From Amphimedon queenslandica (Eukaryota; Porifera; Demospongiae; Haplosclerida; Niphatidae), in NCBI RefSeq assembly GCF_000090795.2, contig NW_003546267.1:385929-418949 (forward strand): a DNA stretch of 33,021 nucleotides, written 5' to 3'. Shown piece by piece: positions 1 to 8,745 of the stretch (the first letter of the stretch is position 1; each line of letters opens with the position of its first letter). Both the position numbers and the translations under genes were made by a program. Under the pieces are notes generated by a model. The model saw only the letters and a program-made list of their open reading frames with translations, was not told the DNA's origin and did not search any database.

Positions 1-304
1 TGTCATTAATTAATATTCATGTTGGATGTAACCAATCTTTGAGCATTGACGCCCTAATTTCATATGGCTTTTATTTTCAGCAATAAAATTGCTTAACTGC
101 CTACTGTATTCTACATTATCAGTTATTTGTTGGTTTATGTGTAAAGAAGTATAAGCAATAATTGTGTTTATTTTGGTTGATGCTGAAAAGTTTTAGCTTA
201 AATTAATACTATAATACCTAAATTTAATAAAAATGGCTACTGATCTTCAAAATATTTGTGGGGCAACTGCCCTACCTGCACCTTAGGCAGCAATGCCTTC
301 AATG
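1..304. other. AT-rich stretch without recognisable gene
   Basis: I see no reading frame, splice-bounded exon or repeat that I can support here. The stretch is AT-rich and leads into the foldback element that begins near 305. Confidence 0.5.
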
Positions 305-520
305 ATTATTTATTCTCATGCTTTGTAATGTAATAGCACAAATTTCAAAATTGGGATAAATAGCTTGCAATATTCTAAGCATGGAATTGCAAGCACACTT
401 TGAAATTTTTTTGTCATTCTGAGCCTTTTTTGCAGTTTAGTGCTTAGAATAATGCAAGCTAATGATCCTAATTTTGAAATTTGTGCTAATAATTTACAAA
501 GCATATGAGTAAACAATAAT
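305..520. mobile_element. Foldback MITE with ~70-bp inverted arms
   Basis: The left arm (about 305-381) and the right arm (about 441-520) are inverted copies of each other with only a few mismatches. The left arm contains TAGCACAAATTTCAAAATT, and the right arm contains its near reverse complement around 470-490. The arms end in CTAAGCA (375-381) and TGCTTAG (441-447), leaving a loop of about 60 bases. The element has no coding capacity; open frames through it are accidental. Foldback structure and size are typical of a non-autonomous DNA transposon (MITE). The autonomous family is not identifiable from this copy, and no clear target duplication is visible. Confidence 0.8.
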
Positions 521-734
521 TTCGCACTGCAAAGGAATGGAGTTATCTGCATTTGTTGCTACTGTGAAATCATTTAATTCAGTAGTATAATGTCTTTAAA
601 AGGTAAAGTTAAATCATGTGCCAGAGCCAAAATAAGCTCCTATGTAGTTTACACATTTCTGCTGATGCTTGTTCACAGTATGCACCACTCAAATTTAAGT
701 TTTGTGTGCCCCTAACAACCACTTACTATGTATA

Positions 735-973
735 TGTGACCATAATTGACAAAAGGGCCCTTATGGCGGATTTTAAAATTGATCTTAAGAATGGCAAATA
801 TCAACCTGTGAGTGCTTTGTTAGACAATCATTGTTTCTAAAAGTTTCATGGTAACTTTTTGCATCCTGTGGAGTAATTTTATGATAAATGGGGCTCAGGA
901 AGTTGGATTTCTTAGGCTAGAAAGACAAATTTCACTACCCGCCATAAGGTACCTTTTGTCAATTATGGTCACA
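735..973. mobile_element. 239-bp MITE, copy 1 of 3
   Basis: This element starts TGTGACCATAATTGAC and ends with the inverted copy GTCAATTATGGTCACA. The terminal inverted repeats are about 37 bp, running inward to the GGCGG/CCGCC motifs. TA dinucleotides flank both ends (733-734 and 974-975), as expected for a Tc1/mariner-type TA target duplication. The two arms differ at one signature site: GGGCCC in the left arm and GGTACC in the right. Further copies lie at 11538-11777 and 18507-18745. There is no coding capacity. It overlaps an accidental open frame at 616-840. Confidence 0.9.
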
Positions 974-1859
974 TATGTATAGAAACAACAGTTAACGGAC
1001 AACAAAATTATTACAAAATGTTTCCTATATTTCTTCCTGTATCTCTTTTTACATAAAGATTCTCAGTCCCAATTTGTGAACTACGTGTTTAAAACAGTCA
1101 TGGCCCAGACTGGAATCAAATACAACACTGAAGCTTGCGCCATCCATTTCATTATCTAATATCATATTAGAAATTTGACATAATATACACAGCTAATCTA
1201 TCAACAAAAGACTGCACCACCTCCGCAAACTCCATATAGCCATTGTTTCAACTCTTGCTGACATGTTTGTCATGTTGGTTGTATATGTGGCTGAGCTTCA
1301 TTATGTGCATGCGCACAAACCACACATGGCCACCATAACATAGTGTGGCATGTTTTTAAGCCATCACAACTAAAATAGTCATCATGACTTACTTGAAATT
1401 AGTCATCATGACAATAGATGGTACCCAATAAGTATGTTGGCCTACTTGCCATAGGTCGATAAAAAGCACATTACAACGTAGTGACATTAATTTAACGTAA
1501 ACTTAAGTCATTTTGACTTTAATGTCAACACACTACTACGCGTGTCCAATTTAATTTGTCCACAAGACATCATAACGTATAATTTTGAAACATTGGGCAT
1601 GCCATAGGGCCTCCACCATCAACAGCCGGTGCTTGTTAGTGGTGGGAGACTTCCATGGCCTTCAAATGCTGGTGGTGAAGTACAGTGCAGATTACCTGTA
1701 CCAACTGAAACTGGCCTTTTAACTAAATGTGGTGTGATGTGACTTGGGTTTGGAATACCACAGGTGTCTGTGGCATCACGTAGTCAGTCCTCTCACGTGT
1801 GTTACAATAGCGTCTGCTGGTTCTAGCTCTTCTACTAGTACTGTTAATTAAAAAATGAT
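974..1859. other. Non-repetitive stretch with one weak exon-like frame
   Basis: Most of this stretch shows nothing I can name. On the minus strand, 1783 to 1619 is open for about 54 codons and is rich in Pro, Ser, Thr and His, with a bias that looks more coding than chance. It ends in TGA at 1619-1621 and is bounded upstream by TGA (1784-1786). I found no convincing splice sites or family match, so it is left as an unassigned possible exon. Confidence 0.25.
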
Positions 1860-2970
1860 TTTGAGAGATCTGTACAAGACTATAGACGATGACTCTAAAA
1901 CACTTGGCTGAGAGGGGTGATTGGAAAGCAATGGAAGAATGATGCTTCTGAAAGACAAGTCCTATAGCAATATAGGTTACTGTTAAAGGTAAAGCAAAAA
2001 GAGTAACTCAAAAAGTGAGCATTAGGTGAAAAACATGGTTTGAAAATGCAAGAATCAGTGTCTCAATTCACTTACTTTAGGGTGTATAAATTGAGCCAGG
2101 AGATTGCTATGAGTGAATATGTCATTGCCAGCATGCATACTGTATACTGCATGTAATTGGCAAAACTTTTAAAGGTATACACCACCATTTTAGGGAAGGA
2201 ATCTATCTACTAAACTAGGAAGTCCAGGGAAATTATTGAAGTAGACGAATCCAAGTTTGGGAAGAGGAAATACAATAGAGGAAGGAGGGTATAGAGTGTT
2301 TGGGTTTTTGGTGGAATATGCTGTCAGACCTGGCTTTATTTTATACTAACTGTTGAAGACTAAAAGGCTGAAACTCACTGATCCATTATACAGAAAGGTA
2401 CATCAGTCCCAGAACAAGTGATGGGCAATTCTGTGTCCAGAGTTTTCGATTTCGAATGGGATTGTATTCATATCGAAGCAAGTGGAAATTTTGTAAAGCG
2501 ATTCAATATTAAGCCATACCTAACCACGCCTTGTAATGTTGATAATAGTTAATTAATCTGCAGTTTTTTCATTATTATTGCATTTTTTTTTCATTGCTGT
2601 AATTTATACCACTTGGCTTTGCTCATGCGCACATGTACTACTCAAAATCGGTATTCAATTTCAGTCTGAAAAGTATTCAGAATCAAATGCACCTTTTTTG
2701 ATTCGCCCAGTCAGAACTAAAATAATTACTGACTGCTGAAGCTTATATAGCAGTTTAAAAAGGCTTGGGTAGGTGCATGTCACAGTTAACCATAGCTTTG
2801 ACTTTGTTCATTGAGAAACAGGTAACCTGACACAAAATATTGACAGTACATCGCAGGAAGTCACGAAATCTCTCCCACATAATGGTACAAGTACAACCTG
2901 TATTTTGTGGATCTTCTTTATCTTTGCTAGTACTTAGATAATAAGTTCATCACCTTTTTTGACAAAATTA
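1860..2970 (+). pseudogene. Merlin-type (IS1016/ISXO2-like) transposase relic
   Basis: The family moves DNA by a DDE-type transposase. Recognisable pieces occur in order on the + strand, in shifting frames: KRVTQKVSI followed by TWFENARIS (about 1999-2063), LSQEIAMSE (about 2091-2117), a G-S-P-G-K turn followed by IIEVDESKFGKRKYNRGRR (about 2212-2288), VWVFGG (2298-2315), LTVEDXKAET, and after an interruption TDCXXLYSSLKRLG, TVNHSFDFV and TGNLTQNIDS (about 2730-2850). The IDESKFGKRK core carrying the catalytic aspartate and the YSSL...VNHS...TQNI order are hallmarks of the Merlin/IS1595-like DDE domain. Several stops and frameshifts make it non-functional. About 285 bases of unrelated sequence (2418-2705) separate the two halves of the domain. 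Confidence 0.85.
2418..2705. mobile_element. Insertion splitting the Merlin transposase
   Basis: This stretch lies exactly between the PEQV and the IITDC segments of the Merlin domain, which are adjacent in intact relatives, so it is most simply a later insertion. Its ends are weakly inverted (TGGGCAATTC near the left end, GATTCGCCCAG near the right), and similar CAG...AGAAC sequences flank it (about 2404-2416 and 2708-2718). No coding capacity. The family is unknown and the exact borders are uncertain. Confidence 0.5.
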
Positions 2971-3059
2971 AATCTGTGTACCCACACACTTACAATTATG
3001 GAATCACCAGTCATCCCAATGCCACCACTCATCTCATTTATCAACCAGTTCTTTGACCA

Positions 3060-3415
3060 TGCATAATATTAGTGTTAGGTTTAGGGTGTTGTGTGGGTTA
3101 TTAGTTTAGATATAGGTTTACACTTCCGGGGTTTCTGGTGTTTCTTGAAATTAAGTTTAGGTTTAGTTAATAGGGGTTTTTGGTGGGTTTTTGTTTTAGT
3201 TTAGATTTTAGAGGTTTATGGTGGGTTGTGAGTCTCACTTAAGCTTAAGATTCTAAGTTTCGATTGAGGGGTTTCTGGTGGGGTTAGGATTAGGTTCAGA
3301 TTTTAGGTGTTTTGATGGGTTGGGCTTTAGGTTTAAAGTTTGTGGGGGTTTGGGTTTTGGTTTAGATTTTTGTTATAGTTTCTGGTGGGTTTTGGGTTTG
3401 GGTTTAGGTTAAGAC
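3060..3415 (+). repeat. Degenerate G/T-rich minisatellite
   Basis: The + strand is strongly skewed to G and T, with repeated blocks such as GGTTTAGG, TTTAGATTTT, GGGTTT and TTTCTGGTGGG. Copies are imperfect and of variable spacing (roughly 40-60 bases). The mixture of TTAGGTTTAGGG-like words recalls telomeric DNA, but no run of perfect TTAGGG units exists. No reading frame is supported. Confidence 0.7.
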
Positions 3416-3577
3416 ACTAATAATTGACATAACCTATTGTTTGCTACATTTGTAAACTACCAGTTTCTAAGTGAGTACACAGGGCAGTGAAACTGCAAGT
3501 GTACAATTGATGTGTACTAAAGTTTTCTAATTGGATTATCATAAAAAGTCTTGTCTCTTAAGTTATAACAATTCCAT

Positions 3578-3937
3578 TCATATTAAAGAAACAAATATCA
3601 TTTCATAACGACTGGACTGTTCATATATGTTAATTCTTTCAAATTTTCTGACTTCTTCAACCTTCTTTCTTCACTTGCATTCTGCTTTGTATTCTGCATC
3701 TTGAAGATTTAACACAAGTTTATGCTTCTCCGATTCAATAACTTTAAAACACTCCCAATACTATTTCAAAACCTGATCTTTCATTTTGCCACGATCAATG
3801 TAATCCTGTATATGTATTTAGACTAACTCTATTTACATTTGTAAATTATTGGTATCGTTGGCAACCAGAAATTCTACAACATGGTCTTTCTCAGTCAAAA
3901 TACTTATATGTTTGTTAAAGCAATTTATTGAGCTCAT
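3578..3937 (-). pseudogene. Decayed coiled-coil reading frame, family unknown
   Basis: One minus-strand frame runs 120 codons from an ATG at 3937 to a TGA at 3578, interrupted by four in-frame stops (two TAA, one TAG, one TGA). Between the stops the residues look coding: a start M-S-S-I-N-C-F-N-K, then ILTEKDHVVEFLVAND, DYIDRGKMKDQ, and a highly charged helix containing YWECFKVIESEKHKL and NLQDAEYKAEC followed by RKKVEEVRKFERIN. The charge pattern suggests a coiled coil. The frame is never shifted, only stopped, which argues for a dead or read-through gene rather than chance. I do not recognise the family. Confidence 0.4.
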
Positions 3938-4174
3938 TTGCTTGTGGATACCCTCCCAAAAGTGCTCTTAAGTACTTAGTAACTCTTAACTGTGAGATGA
4001 AGTGCTGTCTGATGAAGAGATGTAGAGTGATGAATCATTACTTTATAATGCATAAAAATCAGACAATACTGCAGGCTAATAACTGCAAGGCAATGCCTGA
4101 AAAATATTAAGTTTGAACAAACAAAAAGCCAATAAAGAACGTACCCCAGTGACACTGTACTCTGACCATGCAAA

Positions 4175-4605
4175 CTGACAAAGCCCACACTATTGAGATG
4201 GACTAACCAGAGCTGACAAAGCCCACACTATAGCGATGGACTAATCAGAGCTGACAAAGCCCACACAATTTAGATGGCCCAACCAGAACTGACAAAGGCC
4301 ACACTATTACGATCGACAGACGAAAAGTGACAAAGCCCACACTATTAAGGTGCAGTGACGAGAATACAAAGCCCACAATATTAAGGTGGACTTACCACAA
4401 CTGACAAAGCCCACACTATTAAGGTTGACTGACTAGAACTGACAAAATCCACACAATTAAGACGGACTGACCAGAAATGACAAAGCCAACACCATTATGG
4501 TGCACTGACCAGAACTTACAAAGCCCACAATATTAAGGTGGACTTACCATTAAGATGGACTGACCAGAACTGACTAACTCATACAACTAAAATGGACTGA
4601 CAAAG
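4175..4605 (+). repeat. 38-bp tandem minisatellite, ~11 units
   Basis: The unit begins CTGACAAAGCCCACACTATT and continues with a GATGGACT...ACCAGAG half. The first units repeat at 38 bases (4175, 4213, 4251). Later units carry substitutions and small insertions, for example near 4540-4560, and the array fades into CTAAGCCTCAGCC at about 4605. It has no coding role that I can see. Confidence 0.9.
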
Positions 4606-5061
4606 CTAAGCCTCAGCCCCAACTGTAGGATTATACAAATATTGGTCATTACTTACTTTTTTTACACGGTAATAGTCAACACACACAGCCAAACAATTTT
4701 ATGACTAAACGGTGTCCCTACTCACATAAATTTCCATTTCTTCACACATGCAATATTAAATGATGTTTCTTCAATAGTTTTAGTACACATGTGATATAAC
4801 ATGAACATTATCATTGCCAATGATATTACCAGATTTGTGAAATACTTTGGTGCGTGCAACACGGCATTTGATTTTTGAGATGGGTATCATTCATTCATGA
4901 TATGACAGTCTGCCAAACTGGTACAGGAAAACAAAACCAGACTTGGCAAAAGTGAGGATCAAAAAGAGCTAGTACTGCACACCATTTTTTTTACTGTTTC
5001 ATTCATAGGTTTTAGCAATACCATACATTCTAAAAATGATTTTACTAATCCCAATCAAATT
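4606..5061. other. Stretch without recognisable feature
   Basis: AT-rich sequence between the 38-bp minisatellite and the CACTA-type relic. I see no supported gene or repeat in it. Confidence 0.4.
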
Positions 5062-6385
5062 TCAGGGCATTGAACCAATCAAAACAAGAATTACGGTGCA
5101 GTGAACCTTGGCCTCAAAATAAGCGATCATTAATAATAACAGATTTTGCTTCATTGTGCAACAGCAAAATTTTGGCAGTATTAGAAAGTAATTGTTGCAC
5201 AGCTTTAACAGTTTCTGCTCTGAAACAATAAATGATAACTCAGAAATCGGTGGCAATGTTTGAATAGTGGAGGGATCGCTGCCCAGTTTCAGTGATCCTT
5301 TACTATACTGACACTTAGTAATGGTGCATATTGAATAGCAAAATCACCAAAACTGCATATATTATACTATCTGAAAATTAACAAGCCAATTGAACTGAAA
5401 TACTGTGATTATTTGTGTGAGAGTCTCATATATTCGTTTAAAGACACAGCACCAAAATGCATATACTGCACCATAATCCTCAATACATTCTTTTAGATGA
5501 CCACAAAGGTGCGTAATAATAGTGCAATGTTCCCTTTCATAAACTTCAACAAACGTTTTACAGAACTGTAGCATAAAGTTATCAGCATTTTCCAATACAG
5601 ACGTTTCAATTTTACACTAAAGAGATAGAGAACATGCCTTTACAAATAATAGCCGACAGTTGTAGTCACAAAGGCAGCACAACTTTCAGGCAAAATAATA
5701 AAAACAAAAGTGTTCAACACTTTCATGGATCTGAAGTAAAGCCAGAGAATGAAGATTGAATTTTTGATGGCATTCTTCCAACATCATTAGGGCAGGAAAA
5801 ATTATCAACTTTTCTTGAATTTAATACAAATGAGTTGCAGACAATGTCCCAGAAGATCTCTAAATGTCAACACAATGCTTAGTGGTGCCAATCAGTGAAT
5901 TATGCATTGCATCAATGACACACAAGTGAGGTGCATTAAAGTATGATAGTTGAAGTAGGAATGGGTATTGGACACCATGACTTTTTTCAATTTCTACTCT
6001 TTCTGATTTTGTAGTGCTATTTTTATACTTATGAGCAAAAAAACAGTTAGAATTGTTATTCCTCGTTTCCCATGATGCTTGGTTAAAATTTGTGTAAATT
6101 GCTTTCTCACCAAAGTGGTCAATCAGAAAAGATAACTGGCATCTGGAACAACCCTTCGGGCTCGATGTCCAGCAAACCTAAATACTTTCATTGCAGTTGG
6201 TACCTACACATAATAAAGCTGTTCTTACTATCACTGAAACATTGCAGTAGGTTTCCATTTGTACTCAACTCCAAAATGAAATAGATCATCGACAAGTGGT
6301 TGCAAATATATATTGATGTTCAGTTCTGGTTCCCTTGAACCCCCTCAACACCAACTAAAAGGATGTTGCATGGCTAAAAAAGTTC
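5062..6385 (-). pseudogene. CACTA/EnSpm-type transposase relic
   Basis: Reading the minus strand from about 6385 down, pieces of an animal CACTA (tnp2-like) transposase appear in the order seen in the family: PELNINIYLQPLVDDL, then RTALLCV, KGCSRCQLSF (the CSRC zinc-binding patch), an N-Q-A-S-W turn, HGVQYPFLLQLSYF (about 5975-5935), CVIDAMHNSLIGTTKHCVDI (the conserved D-x-M-H-N catalytic block, about 5925-5866), then HLCGHLKECIEDYGAVYAFW (about 5506-5447), and LPPISELSF (about 5255-5229). Known relatives read DPMHN...GTAKH and HLKEC..DYGP.Y.FW at these places. Several stops and frameshifts break it, so it is inactive. A second, N-terminal fragment of a similar element lies at 32471-33021 on the opposite strand. 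Confidence 0.85.
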
Positions 6386-7161
6386 CTTAACCCTTTAATA
6401 CTGGATATTAATTATTGTGGTTTACACCCCCGTACGGAATTAATTTTGTGCTCAAAATGAAATATGACTAGTACCACTTTAAGAAGCTATAATTTTAAAG
6501 AAAGTCATAGTTATGGACTTCAAACTTAGTATTGTTGATACTAAGATGTTTATCCATTTTACTGTTAAGCTTCTGAAAAAATAAAGAAGAAAAAGCATGC
6601 AAGCATCAGTGAACAACAGTATTTCAAGCAATAAAAACAAGATAATGCACAAAAACAATTAACCACTGTCTTCTAGAAATCTTATTATTCAAGAATTTCA
6701 GCTTTGATAAAGTTTGATTGAATAGAAAGAGAGCTGCAAACAGAAATGTATCGAGTAGTCACAAGAACTTGATCGCTGCCGTTGTTGCTATGCAGTTGCT
6801 AAGCAAATTCTGACCACACCCGTTATTACTTTTTATTCAAAGAAATCGTGCAGCAGAGTGCTGGTGCTTCAGCAAATTGTATTTGGACAAGAACTTATGA
6901 CTTTGGAAAAGGAACTTTCTAAACTTATTGTAAAGATGTTTATCTTATTGTAATATAAATTTATAATGAAAAAAGTAATATGAAAAAGGCAAGCTTCACC
7001 AATAAAAGTAAATGTTTTAATTTCAAGAGTTTGCAGCAATGCAAAGAATTCTGGTGGCAGTTAAACGAAGGAGTGTCTGGAGAGCCTCCCTGTCTTCTGT
7101 GCTCCATGTGACTCTCTGTTCTTGTACTACTCCATCCCACGTCCCTTGTCATCTCTAGCAC
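6386..7161. other. Intergenic stretch, 3' side of the four-exon gene
   Basis: No gene supported. On the minus strand an open frame 7161-6961 directly follows the stop codon of the four-exon gene and is better explained as its 3' untranslated region; an ATTAAA-like signal (minus strand) lies near 7014. The left part (6386-6900) is AT-rich without identified repeats. Confidence 0.4.
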
Positions 7162-7826
7162 TCAGTCTTTAACTTTTAACATCTTTATCAGATTCATTGA
7201 TGGAATTCCCAGCACATTCCTTGCTTCATCCATCTCTGCTACCTCATCATTTTCATTTGTGTCCTCTTGATCTTTCCATCTAAGTGCATGTAGTAAAATT
7301 AAAAGGGATTTTACATGTGCTTACATATCCTCTAAAAACTGTGACCTCCGTTTGAGGTTTGCCCTGGCTATCTTTGTCTCATCTTCACTATCTATTCGTC
7401 TCTTTTCACTGATTCTTTTTACTGTCGTCTGCACTTCAGTACTCATCACAAACTTTTCCATTGCAACAGTCTGAGAGCAAAGGAAGCCTTTTCTTTTAGA
7501 TATGCTGTTTTGTGCTCTTAATGAAGGTCTTTTGCCTAAAAGATACAGAAACATTAAACATTATTTCTTGTGTTGACTCACTCCTTGTTCTTTGAAGCCT
7601 GTAATGCTTTATGCACCATTTCACTGTTTGATATGATGCCACTGACCCCTCCCCTCTCTCCTCTAGTTCTTTGACAAATTTCTTTAACTGGGTGTGTGTG
7701 AATGGCTCATTAATGCCTGTGAAGCTCAGGTAATGGAGTGTGTGTTGCCATGGTTACAGTGGGTAACTTAATGACAATAAGGATAATTGCTACTCACTCC
7801 ATCAATTCCGTAAACATTGTTGGCAT
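7162..7826 (-). CDS. Four-exon gene, ~166-residue protein of unknown function
   Basis: I infer four exons: 7826-7798, 7724-7582, 7535-7325 and 7279-7162 (TGA). Three short introns (73, 46 and 45 bases) have donors GTGAGT, GTGAGT and GTAAGC and acceptors ending CTGAG, TTTTAG and CTTAG. The reading phase is preserved across every junction, giving exactly 167 codons with the stop. The protein starts MPTMFTELMDFTGINEPF, continues with HTQLKKFVKELEERGEGS and VASYQTVKWCIKHYRLQRTR, a basic stretch (RSKRPSLRAQ), then a charged helical half with KRISEKRRIDSEDETKIA and an acidic end. I do not recognise the family; the charge suggests a nuclear or DNA-bound protein, which is only a guess. The first exon is the weakest part. 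Upstream (about 8000-7830) another minus-strand frame looks coding (HPSVTGNDLKYYAAKIL...MTKEASQGRKQVGSTRG) and would join it only through a one-base shift in a run of seven A, so the true protein may be longer or the locus recently broken. Confidence 0.6.
7744..7757. promoter_or_regulatory. RFX X-box motif
   Basis: GTTGCCATGGTTAC on the + strand reads GTAACCATGGCAAC on the minus strand, a full match to the RFX consensus GTNRCC(N0-3)RGYAAC with a 2-base spacer. It lies in intron 1 of the four-exon gene, about 70 bases past its putative start codon. In animals X-boxes near starts often mark cilium-related genes; whether this one is used is unknown. Confidence 0.45.
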
Positions 7827-8175
7827 GGCCTCGTTTTTTTATATTGTGTCATGCCTCTGGTTGAGCCCACTTGCTTCCTTCCCTGACTGGCCTCCTTTGT
7901 CATGTGCTTAACACTCAGAATTTTAGCCGCGTAATACTTTAAATCATTGCCAGTCACGGAAGGGTGCTGTCGGTGGAGATGCTCACTCGTTCATGAGCTC
8001 TCCACCATTGACAAGCAGAGGGGCATTGTGAGAAGCGTCTAATAATATATAATAACATTTTTCAGATATTATTGTTCATATGGCGTTTTTTCGAGCTTCC
8101 CAGAGGTAAGTCCTGCAAGGTTGCCCTGGCTATGCTAATTGAGAAAGAAAGGCAGTATAAAGTTTAATGAGCTAT
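7827..8175. other. 5' side of the four-exon gene
   Basis: The minus strand between about 8000 and 7830 carries a coding-like frame described with the four-exon gene; it has an in-frame TGA at its upstream side and a frame offset against exon 1. The rest shows no identified feature. Confidence 0.35.
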
Positions 8176-8745
8176 ATCCCTTTCCTTTCACAACAAAATT
8201 TGTAAATATTAGTCCTTTGGACAACTTTTTGAATTAAATATGTTCTCATGGAAATCACTCAAATCAGGTCCATTTTTAGACACCACATCTCTTGACTATG
8301 CCCAATCAGCCATTTTGATCGTTCTTCGAGTATCTTTGTGCCTTTCAAGAGCTCTCAGTAGACCTGCAAGTTCGATTCTCATCACTTAAAGTTGCTCCGA
8401 AGCACCTGAACTGTTTGCACCTACATAAATTTTAGCTGCTGCATTTACTACAACCAGTTTCATTAACTTTACACACTCCAATATCATCAACAAATATTCA
8501 ACTTTTTCCGAAAAAAAAGTTAAGTAGCAATAACATCAAAGTGCCGACAAAGCATTTGTTCACTTTTCTATTCTTTCCTATGGTTTCTATTTTACCACTA
8601 ATATTATTCAATACCAATTTCTGCCAAGAATGTGTGGTTTCCTGCAAAACTCACGTGTTTGAACTAGAAAGAGGCGTGGTAATTGTTTTTTTATTAATTG
8701 TCATTACTTTGTTGTAGTTCTACAACAAATTGGCAAGCAAAAAGT
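8176..8745 (+). repeat. ~570-bp direct repeat, copy A
   Basis: This block aligns almost end to end with 12093-12672 in the same orientation, with scattered substitutions and small indels. Shared words include CAATCAGCCATTTTGATC, AAGAGCTCTCAGTAGACCT, TTTACTACAACCAGTTTCAT, ACCAATTTCTGCCAAG and TTGTTGTAGTTCTACAA. It contains a CCAAT box and a CACGTG-containing stretch. The two copies bracket the piggyBac-type locus (8965-12059). They lack the TG...CA ends and primer-binding site expected of retroviral-type LTRs. Confidence 0.85.

Noticed and set aside
316..552. 78-codon minus-strand frame
   Set aside because: It is created by the inverted arms of the foldback element and has no protein motif.
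3060..3415. True telomere
   Set aside because: Units are irregular and no perfect short-unit run exists; non-telomeric sequence continues on both sides.
4175..4605. CRISPR-like array
   Set aside because: The repeats are directly adjacent 38-bp units without unique spacers, in eukaryotic DNA; it is a minisatellite.
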